Assembly: GCA_003427395.1 (NCBI GenBank)
Contig: BFEA01000070.1
Coordinates: forward strand, 3,838,737-3,863,454
Origin: Chara braunii
Taxonomy: Eukaryota; Streptophyta; Charophyceae; Charales; Characeae
Direction of reading: 5' to 3'
DNA length: 24,718 nucleotides
Shown here: positions 18,186 through 24,718 of the stretch, in pieces
Position numbering within the stretch: the first letter of the stretch is position 1
How the letters are laid out: every line of letters starts with the position of its first letter
Position numbers and translations under genes: made by a program
The notes under the pieces: generated by a model
Databases searched by the model: none
Seen by the model: only the letters and a program-made list of their open reading frames with translations
Told to the model about the DNA's origin: nothing

Positions 18186-20213
18186 ATGACACGAAAAGGA
18201 GGGGTGGCGGGGCCTTCCAGGCCGGCTTCTGGCAAGGAACGGCGATTGGGATCACGGCGGGTAACCAGGGACGCAGATGGAATGCCGATCTACAAGAAGG
18301 GGGACAACCTCACTCTGTGTGCGGAAAATAAAGAATAGAAGGAAGAAAAAAAGTTAGAACAAATGATGGCGAGAGTGGACCCCAGAGAATATGAGAGTAT
18401 GAGGAAGATCAAGGAGGAGTCGGATACCTGGGGAGAGTTTCTTGTCAAATTCAGAAGAACCTACACTCTGGTCGTATAAAGACAGAAGAAAAGGCAGTTA
18501 CTTCAAGAGCAAGGATTGTCGATAGGGAGAAGAGGAGACAAGCTGGAAAGGAAAGCTCGACAGGAGATTGATGAGGATGATGTACCCCTCAAACAGGTAC
18601 TTGACAGAAAGAGGACAACAATTCAGAAGGGAAATGATTCAGCAAGCAAGACAACAAGAGTACAAGAGAAGAGAAGAAACAGGGAGAAGAAGCAAAGCGA
18701 GGAAGAAGAAGAGGGAGAGAGGGAACAGGATATGATGAGAGGAGAAGAAGGGAAGAAGGAAGTGGAGGAGGTAGCAAAAGAGAAAGAGGGCACAGAGGAG
18801 AAGAAGGAGAAGGAAGAAGAGGGAGAGAAGGGACCGGATATGGTGAGTGGAGAAGAGGGGAAGAAGGAAGTGGAGGAGATAGCAAAAGAGAAAGAGGACA
18901 CAAAGGAGAAGGAAAAGGAGGAAGAAGAGGGGAATCAAGCTGAGAGAGAGACTGGAGTGGCAGCAGCTGAAAATCCTCTCAGGGGACCAGGATCAAAAAG
19001 AATGACCAAGGAGGAGAGAGAAAAGAGAGAGGAGGAAAATAAGGAATGGAGGAATAGGATGGTCGCGTCCATGAAAGAAGGTGAGTTACCTGCAGATGCC
19101 CCTTGGAGTGAGAAGATCGAGAGGATCTTATTGATTGAATCAATCAGGGGCTCTAACCTGGTGTCAGACATGGACAAGCTGATCAAGCTGCATGAGCTGC
19201 TTCGAGATGAGTGCCTCCTTGAAGGAGGAGCCAAGGTAGCTAAGAAATTGGAGGGAGCATGAAAGAACCAGAGAGGAAATGACGAGGATGGGAAGGTAAA
19301 GTCTTCGATGAAAGAACTCAAAATAAGGGTAAAAGAGAAGGAGGAATTGCTCATTCAAGGAGTAGCAAGCCACATCCCTGAAATCCTGAAAGAGATCCAG
19401 AGATTGAGGAAGAGAGAAGAAAACAGGGATGCGCAAATGGAGAAAATGAAAAAAGAGGTGGAGAGCATGAAGACTGAAATGAGCAAAGTGAGTGAGGAAC
19501 GAAAGGAATTAAAACAGTAAGTTCAATCATTGAGCGTTGCCTTAAGTAACACGGACAAGGATGTGGAAAAAGAGAGGGTTGAACGAGAAAAGTTGTAGAA
19601 AGAAGTTGGCAAGCTGGAAGGGAGAGTCGGTAAGTAGAAAAAAGAGATGGAGACTCTAAAAAAGGTTAGTCAAGGAGAAACAGAGGCACCTACGAAAGTT
19701 GTTGAGTGGAACGATGAATTGGAGTTTGGGATCAGGAGTGTTACAGGGGTACCTCAAGCACCAGGGCGAAATTTAGAAGGAACAGATAGAGAAATATTGG
19801 GACCGAGAAATGAGAACAGTGACCAACCCACTATCATTCCAACTTCTGCTAGCAAGTTGGTTGAGCTACTGGCGTCAGACACTGTTACAAAGTCTTCCAA
19901 TGAAGGCGAATCCAGGGATAGCAAAAAGAGACCTTGTTCTGAGATGGAGGAAGCAAGTGGAGAGAAGGAGAAGGCATGTCCGCATCATTCTGCCAAAAAG
20001 CCAAAAAGTGAAGGCATGAAAATGTGTTGGTATTGCATGAAGGGGATGCATCTGAGAGAAGAATGCCCAGGGTTTAAGTTTGATGATGAAAAGGGTTTGG
20101 TGAGGTTGGATGAGAACAAGAAGCTTGACAGGGAAGGGAATATTGTTAAGAAGGCTAAGGATGAGTTCAGGGTTCAGTTGTATAGGCAGTTGAACCTTAG
20201 CATGATAAGCTAG
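18186..20213 (+). pseudogene. Post-integrase ORF: coiled coil with Gag-type CCHC knuckle (six stops)
   Basis: One uninterrupted frame of 676 codons, broken only by stops at 18336, 18477, 19260, 19518, 19596 and 19635, with no frameshift. ATG at 18186 (MTRKGGVAGPSRPASGKERR). Order: basic Gly/Ser head; DPREYESMRKIKEESDTWGE, a Gag-like helical patch; a Glu/Lys region with a 36-residue tandem duplication; SEKIERILLIESIRG ... MDKLIKLHELLRDE; a long heptad-like coiled coil (KEIQRLRKREENRDAQMEKM ...); a Ser/Thr-rich linker; a perfect CCHC knuckle at 20025-20066 (C-X2-C-X4-H-X4-C, CWYCMKGMHLREEC); and the tail KLDREGNIVKK. There is no signal peptide or membrane segment, so it is not an envelope protein. 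It is probably a second Gag-like or RNA-binding protein of the element. Confidence 0.65.
18729..18944 (+). repeat. 108-bp in-frame tandem duplication
   Basis: The segments starting GATATGATG (18729) and GATATGGTG (18837) are close copies, giving two 36-residue Glu/Lys repeats (core GEEGKKEVEE-AKEKE). It is an expansion inside the 3' ORF and keeps the frame. Confidence 0.85.
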
Positions 20214-20223
20214 GGGGAAAGAA
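20212..20223 (+). promoter_or_regulatory. Polypurine tract
   Basis: AGGGGGAAAGAA, 12 purines in a row, overlapping the stop codon of the 3' ORF and followed directly by TGTG. This is the expected plus-strand primer site and the start of the right LTR. Confidence 0.6.
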
Positions 20224-21273
20224 TGTGCCTTGACCTCCTATGTTCTCTGCAAACCATTTCGCTTCTTAGCGTGACTTTGTACACTATGAGTAGGAAGTGT
20301 AAAATAGATAGGGTCTCTTCTCTTAGGACATGGTGATGTACTTTAGCAGCAGAAAAGAGTCAACAAAATTTTGTAACCTTTGTCTTGATATAGGATTAGC
20401 TTGGCATATGTGCTTTAGTGAGTAGGGACAGAGTGACGTGTAACTCGTACTTCATTTATCGTTTTTCTTTTCCTCTTTTAGTAAGACGACCATTTTCTTT
20501 ACTTTGTCTTCCTTCTCTTGAGTCATATATTATAATTTTTTATGGGGTATGTCGTCGAGGAACACTTTCACTTTCACAGCTGAAGTTGGTCCAGTGTCTG
20601 GTCTTGTTTGGTGAAATGTGTATCTTGGATTTGTGTACAAACAGAGCTATCAAGTTTTGAACTAGGATGCTCATAAAAGCGCCTAAGTATTCAAGAAAGA
20701 TAGGGTGAAATATGACATGTACGGCCTGAATGTGCTTTGACATTGTTGGTCATTCTTCTTTCATGCTTTATCTTATATTGTTATTGTTGAGAAAGATCCT
20801 AAAAAGGGGTTGTGAAAGAGTTAAAAGCTTTGATGCATCTGAGAAACCCTGTGAGTCAGGAAAATGTATGTTATGAATGAAATGGTTGTTCTATTCATGC
20901 CTTCTGACAAGACAAGAAGTCAAACAAATACGTTTTATACTTTTTTTATGAATATTTTCGTTGGTTTTTTCTGTTGGTTGAAGATCCCCGAGACGTGTGT
21001 CTGTCTAGCCTGTGATCGAGGTCTGGGCGATACGACCCCTAAGTGACTCTGACGATGCCCCTCGTTCAGTGACAATGTGACAATCATGATATATCAAGTT
21101 TATTGGTATAAATTTTTCATATATACTTTCAGAAAGGTTCATTCATTCAAACTGACGAGAGGATGAGATTCTTTGGTTAAATTGTGTTTATATATATTGG
21201 AAATAATCATCGTTCATCCACTTTAGGCGGTCAGTCTGAGGGACAGGAAATTACCAAGCCTATGGTGAAAAAT
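20224..21273 (+). other. Possible right LTR (unconfirmed)
   Basis: AT-rich non-coding sequence starting with TG immediately after the polypurine tract. I could not match it by eye with the sequence left of the primer site at 8110, so its LTR identity rests only on position. It has no convincing gene. Short frames such as those at 20418 and 20864 lack any recognisable content. Confidence 0.35.
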
Positions 21274-21289
21274 TGGCATCGTTGGGACG
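21274..21289 (+). promoter_or_regulatory. Second, poor primer-site-like sequence
   Basis: TGGCATCGTTG matches the tRNA-Asp primer site at 9 of its first 11 positions, then diverges. It lies about 1.05 kb after the polypurine tract, where the start of a following element's interior would be. It may be a decayed primer site or chance. 21290-21920 and 21945-22480 contain nothing I can identify; minus-strand frames there carry no known motif. Confidence 0.25.
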
Positions 21290-21921
21290 TAACTCCCAGC
21301 GTGGGCTGCTGACCAAGTATAACTAGGCAGCGGACTTTCCGATTACGTCCAATAACTGAAACGTGAGGGGGGGCCTCCTTGATGATGGAATTGGTTCAGG
21401 TAGATATCGGAGGGATCAAGAGTCAGGTTTAGATTGATAGGAGGATTTTACCTGATATTGCGTAACCAATACGGAAACCATCGCTAAAATAACAACTTCG
21501 GGTGGGACGGTAAAATCTGACTTAGGTCAAGACCCGCGTCCAAAGAGCGGGTTCTATTCTGATTCCTAACTCCTTGGACACCCAACGAGATCCTGGCAAA
21601 ATAAAGTATAAAGTTGGGGGGAGGAGCTATCATTGTCGTCCTTGGTGACCTCCGTAATTGTAGTACAGATCCAGTATGCCCACTTGGGTTTACATGGATT
21701 AATCTTTTCTTGGGAATTGTCATTTTTGGATATGTGGGAGACCCAGGGTAAAATCCTGGCAGTATGGACGCACCAAGGGGGACAGTGAGGGTCTCCAAAC
21801 CGCAACTTCATCCAGGGGATCGGATTTTGACTACTTGTCGCGTTAGAAGGCATTTCTTTGCATTTAGATTCCCCAGCGACGGGGACATCGCTTAATGGGG
21901 TCTGGGAAAATTGTCGGAGTT

Positions 21922-21941
21922 GATACCCTTACAAGGGTATC
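21922..21941 (+). repeat. Perfect 8-bp hairpin
   Basis: GATACCCT, loop TACA, AGGGTATC. An isolated inverted repeat. Confidence 0.6.
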
Positions 21942-22486
21942 CGCTCATATTTTTATGGTCGGCGCAATGTCGGCACCAACAGACAGGCTGAAGACGGCTA
22001 AAAACGAGAAATGAGGCGAATCCTTCAACTGTTATGATCGAGGAAGTTTTCCCAACGCAAGCACCGAAACACGGCGCGCACATACTAGAGTCGATGGTCA
22101 ATTTTGTTTGAATGCTCGCATGCCTTGTCGTGGCAAACGCCGAGGAGGTAAAGATAAGGGGGATTAAAATTTTGAATGACCACGCACGCCATGTTGATCC
22201 GCGCAAAGACTGAAGAAGGGTTAGTAAATTAAGCCACCGACCATAGAGGCCAGAACATTAATCTAGCAAAGAGGAAGTCGCGCAGGAGGCGACGACGACA
22301 CACCGAGTTAGTAGGTTCCGGCTAAAGCGACGAGATACGTTAGTAATGAGTATGCCTTATGGCCAGGGCAACTGGTAAGGTAGCCAGACTGCCGTAGTGG
22401 GGTACGACAGTTACAGAAATCTGTGTCTTCCCCTATGAGGGGCTGAGGGCATTGCATCAGCCAGAAAGGGGAGGGCCGTATTACAA

Positions 22487-22513
22487 TTATACTGAGAAAA
22501 CTCTTAGTATAAC
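22487..22513 (+). repeat. Hairpin next to the tRNA-like segment
   Basis: TTATACTGAG and CTCTTAGTATAA pair over ten bases with a two-base bulge and an AAAA loop. It ends a few bases before the tRNA-like segment at 22521. Confidence 0.55.
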
Positions 22514-22520
22514 CGTACTA

Positions 22521-22607
22521 GGAGCTAGCCCAGTAGGTACGAGTGTAGATTGACAAGCCAGAGATGCATGGATCGAATCCGCCCGACCTGTGGCTAGCTC
22601 CTTTTTT
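22521..22607 (+). ncRNA. tRNA-like / RNA polymerase III-type segment
   Basis: GGAGCTAGCC (22521-22530) and GGCTAGCTCC (22592-22601) form a perfect 10-bp terminal stem around 61 nt. TAGCCCAGTAGG at 22526-22537 fits the A-box consensus exactly. GGATCGAATCC at 22570-22580 fits the B box with one mismatch. T6 at 22602-22607 is a Pol III terminator. The D and T stems do not fold well and there is a surplus of bases before the 3' strand, so it is a tRNA-derived SINE head or tRNA relic, not a functional tRNA. Confidence 0.45.
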
Positions 22608-22649
22608 GCCGAAAATCGGCACTAGGGCCACCTGTAAATTTTTGTTCAC

Positions 22650-22745
22650 CCACCCTCGGATGAGCAGGGCTCGAACCCGCGACTTTAAAAGTAGAAGTAT
22701 ATGAAGTTAGTAATTTAGGCCACTTGCCTCACACGACGGGAGCTT
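22650..22745 (-). ncRNA. tRNA-like relic with intact T arm (minus strand)
   Basis: On the minus strand GCGGG-TTCGAGC-CCTGC (22681-22665) is a perfect T arm: five pairs, one of them G-U, and a 7-nt loop; GGTTCGAGCC is a perfect B box. TGGCCTAAA about 40 bp upstream is a plausible decayed A box. No acceptor stem is visible. It is probably a tRNA-derived SINE or broken tRNA, in the opposite orientation to its neighbour at 22521. Confidence 0.45.
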
Positions 22746-22776
22746 GACACTTGGTCTACTCGGGAGGTTAGTAGTT

Positions 22777-22845
22777 AGATTTTTTTTATTTTTTTTTTTC
22801 CTTATATTTTCTTTCTCTTTTATTTTTTTTTCTTTTTTTTCATTA
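22777..22845 (+). repeat. T-rich tract
   Basis: Long poly-T with TTTATT and TTCTTT interruptions. On the minus strand it is an A-rich tail located 5' of the minus-strand tRNA-like relic, not where a SINE's own tail would be. Confidence 0.85.
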
Positions 22846-23039
22846 TTAGTTAGATTCGTTTTGACAGTACTCCGTTGATGATAAAGGCTCACGTGAATCT
22901 ACCCTGGACGAGAGGGCAGATTCGTTAACTACCCACGAAAGTGGGATGGTGAGACTCGTAGACTGAGTGCCTTGCCGTGGTCTCGGTTCCTCGAGGATCT
23001 CCGGCGAAGGGAAGATCCCTGCGAGGTACATGAAAGAGG

Positions 23040-23235
23040 CAAGTATGCGGGAATGAATGTGCAAGCAAGAGATGCGCATGGGCGTGCGAGTGAACGAGCA
23101 TGTGAGCAAACAAAAAGTGCATACTAACGTAAGAACGTGTGAGCAAGGCAAGCAGAGCGACGTGTGAACGAGCGAAGGTGCGAGCGAGAGCGAGCGTGAA
23201 GGAGGAGCGTGCGTGCGAGCGAGAGAAAAGGCACG
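23040..23235 (+). repeat. Degenerate GAGCGTGCGAGC-type repeat
   Basis: Short words GTGAGC, GAACGAGC, GTGCGAGC and GAGCGAGA recur every 8-14 bp. It is followed by GGAGAAGAGG purine-rich sequence to 23315. Ala/Arg/Ser-rich frames in both directions are composition artefacts. Confidence 0.6.
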
Positions 23236-23347
23236 AGAGAGAGGGGATAGGAAGTAGAAGAAGAAGAGGAGGGAAGGAGAAAAAAGGAGAAAGGAGGAGA
23301 GGGGGGAGTAGAGAAGGGCACCTACCTGACCGCACGGTCGGACAACG

Positions 23348-23395
23348 ACGAGGTAACGGTGTGACGACGACGACGACTCGACGACGACGGTGACA
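23348..23395 (+). repeat. (GAC)n-rich stretch
   Basis: Two runs of GAC/ACG triplets separated by short interruptions. Confidence 0.8.
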
Positions 23396-23474
23396 GCGAC
23401 GGGGAGCGGGAGAAAGAACGAGTAAGTCTCGTTTCCTCGTTACCAATCCCAGTGTTTCCATCGATAGGATGTGC

Positions 23475-23477
23475 AAA

Positions 23478-23512
<35 letters not shown>

Positions 23513-23547
23513 ACAAATAAATAAATAAATAAGTAAATAAATAAACA
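23475..23547 (+). repeat. (AAAT)n microsatellite
   Basis: About 18 AAAT units with single-base interruptions (AAAC, AAGT). Its minus-strand translation (LFIYLFIY) is an artefact. Confidence 0.97.
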
Positions 23548-23612
23548 TGTAGAAATCGAATGAATATATCCCTGCAACGTGGGAATATACACTACCACAT
23601 TTGTACTACGTA

Positions 23613-23643
23613 CGTGTGTGTGTGTATGAAAAGAGAGAGAGAG
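23613..23643 (+). repeat. (GT)n followed by (GA)n
   Basis: GTGTGTGTGTGTATGAAAAGAGAGAGAGAG compound repeat. Confidence 0.93.
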
Positions 23644-23764
23644 TTCTTCTTCTTCCTCTTCTAAGTCCTCCATCTCTTCTTCACCCTCTCCCGATCTGAC
23701 TTCTCAGTATCTACGGACGACGGGAGAGAAAGGGAGAGAGTGGGGATAATCAAGGTTTGAATGG

Positions 23765-24232
23765 GGATGACGAGTTACGTACCTGGTACATGAAGAGAGG
23801 TCACCGATGGTGTGGACAAACATATACATTGGTCTTCGTGAGACGAAGTGAACCTGTTGTGTGAGCCATCTTAAGTATAGGATAGTATGGTAGACTAGGC
23901 TGGGCGTTGTGTGCAAACAAAGAGAGCGACTCTGGATACTGCGGTGGTGTGGCCTACGGGCTTGGACATTGGCTCAATACTTCATTGTATTGCTCTTTAT
24001 GGATGGTTTTCTCGGTGCATTTGTACTCTCTGCTTGGACAAGACTACCTGGACATTTGTGTGATTTTGCAATTTGATTTTTTGTTTATCGTACACACTCG
24101 TACTCTTTATTATTATTATGATTATTATGATTATTATGATTATTATGATTATTATGATTATTATGAAAATTATTATTATTATTATTATTATATTTTTTTG
24201 ATTATTATTATTATTATTATTATCATCATTAT
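23765..24232 (-). repeat. Repeat module D: distant copy of modules A-C
   Basis: Same layout as A-C and same orientation. Minus strand: acceptor ACGCCCAG (AG complement at 23900-23901), exon-like segment 23899-23783 (117 nt), donor CAG|GTACGT (23782-23777), ATT-rich tract 208 nt upstream of the exon. It shares ACTATCCTATACT with module C in the exon and the GGACATTG, TGGATGGTTTTCTCGGT and GATTTTGCAATTTGATTT words with module B outside it. The exon phase is broken by indels relative to C. Confidence 0.6.
24107..24232 (+). repeat. Compound (ATTATTATG)n / (ATT)n microsatellite of module D
   Basis: Five to six copies of a 9-bp ATT-ATT-ATG unit flanked by plain ATT repeat. The ATG unit produces an (Asp-Tyr-Tyr) artefact frame. 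Confidence 0.95.
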
Positions 24233-24289
24233 TTCTGTTAGTATCTTGACCTTAGTCATAAATACGACTAAGTACAGTTGAGGAACCAA

Positions 24290-24718
24290 GGAGGAGAAGC
24301 CGGGGGTGTAGGTGTGTGAAGAAGGGACATAGAGTGAGTAGGCGAATGCACCCATACAGAGGGTGGAGGGAGAGAGAGACTGGGGCAAGGGGGATCGACT
24401 TGCCCGATTAAATGGAACCTGGTCGACATCATGGCCAGGTACGGTGCAAAAGAAGGGAGAAAGATAACAAGAAGGCGCACATGAGGGAATATGGAGAAAC
24501 GAGAGCTGGAGGGCTGCAAGGAGGAGAAACAAAGATGGGGAGTAGAGGAGAAGGCGCGCAGGAGGGAGGATGGAGAATGAGAGACAGGAAAGGCGGGCGA
24601 GTAGGAGTGCAACGCGGGGGATGCAGGTGCGTGGCATAGCGAGGGAAAGAACCAGCGCGGGAAGGCGACGACAAGGTAGTAGTGCGCAAGGAGAGAAGAA
24701 GAAGGAGGAAAGAGAAGA
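24290..24718 (+). other. Purine-rich sequence at the right edge, no gene seen
   Basis: G/A-rich (GGAGGAGAAG, GAGAGAGACTGGGG, AAGGAGAGAAGAAG). Open frames on both strands are Arg/Gly/Glu-rich or Pro/Ser/Leu-rich and reflect composition only. Confidence 0.6.

Noticed and set aside
18589-18938. Minus-strand Ser/Leu/Phe/Pro-rich frames opposite the 3' ORF
   Set aside because: Shadows of the Glu/Lys-rich coding strand (GAG/AAG codons read as CTC/CTT).
11962-19637. Alternative genetic code (TAA/TAG read as Gln, as in some green algae)
   Set aside because: TGA stops also occur in the same frames (12927, 13995, 17700, 17808, 19260), some TAG/TAA positions match expected Trp or Ser rather than Gln, and true frameshifts are present. 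Decay explains all of it.
18186-20213. Envelope-like gene, judged by position after integrase
   Set aside because: No signal peptide, no transmembrane segment, and a C-terminal CCHC knuckle. It is Gag-like or RNA-binding, not an envelope.
21484-22206. Three overlapping minus-strand frames of ~95-104 residues
   Set aside because: No recognisable motif or splice signal, and no repeats or composition bias supporting coding; similar lengths occur by chance in this window.
22521-22601. Functional tRNA gene
   Set aside because: A and B boxes are present, but the D and T stems do not pair properly, about ten extra bases precede the 3' acceptor strand, and no anticodon arm could be placed.
22925-23548. 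Long minus-strand frame of 207 residues
   Set aside because: It is built from (AAAT)n (YLFI repeats), CGT-rich and GAGC-rich simple repeats; no domain or start context.

Overview
This is eukaryotic, repeat-rich, non-housekeeping DNA. Three things show it: long (ATT)n, (AAAT)n, (AG)n and GACA-type simple repeats, intron-type splice signals, and one large, old Ty3/Gypsy (Metaviridae) LTR retrotransposon on the + strand. The tRNA-Asp-type primer site and the style of the pol domains fit a plant or streptophyte-alga genome (a Chara-like charophyte is my best guess). This is inference, and fungi carry related pol types. I see no rRNA genes, CRISPR array or bacterial-type operon, and no clearly intact host gene.

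Layout. 1-2 kb: simple repeats plus three consecutive copies (A, B, C) of a roughly 410-465 bp module. On the minus strand each module looks like a 110-116 nt mini-exon between a CGCC(C)AG acceptor and an AG|GTAYGT donor, with an (AAT)n tract a constant 213-225 nt further upstream. A fourth copy (D) lies at 23.8-24.2 kb on the same strand. 2-4.8 kb: decayed GACA/CAGA repeats, two ATT-rich blocks and little else. 4.8-6.75 kb: a tandem array of a ~71 bp unit (14 copies, the last two expanded to 91 bp), flanked by a series of short hairpins with a TGTN loop and changing but still pairing stems. 6.75-8.1 kb: probable left LTR and flank. 8110: primer binding site. 8.1-20.2 kb: retroelement interior.

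Retroelement, in order: a Pro-rich/acidic ORF (8551), an unrecognised ORF present as two diverged tandem copies (9.4-10.2 and 10.46-11.2 kb), Gag capsid-like region, Gly/Gln/Arg-rich region with a CCHC knuckle split by a 1-nt deletion, a coiled-coil/charged region, aspartic protease (DAG in place of DSG/DTG), reverse transcriptase with intact YIDD, RNase H with its acidic residues intact, and integrase with HHCC and D-D35-E spacing but Asn at the first catalytic position. After a recognisable branch point and splice acceptor comes a 2-kb ORF in the env-like position. It encodes not an envelope but a long charged coiled coil ending in a second Gag-type CCHC knuckle. A polypurine tract follows at 20212-20223. 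Many in-frame stops, several frameshifts and a 78-bp-arm palindrome between protease and RT make the copy non-autonomous as it stands.

20.2-22.7 kb: probable right LTR or unknown sequence, then a second, poorer primer-site-like sequence, hairpins and two tRNA-like (RNA polymerase III-type, SINE-like) segments on opposite strands. 22.75-24.7 kb: T-rich, GAGC-rich and (AAAT)n simple repeats, module D and a purine-rich end.
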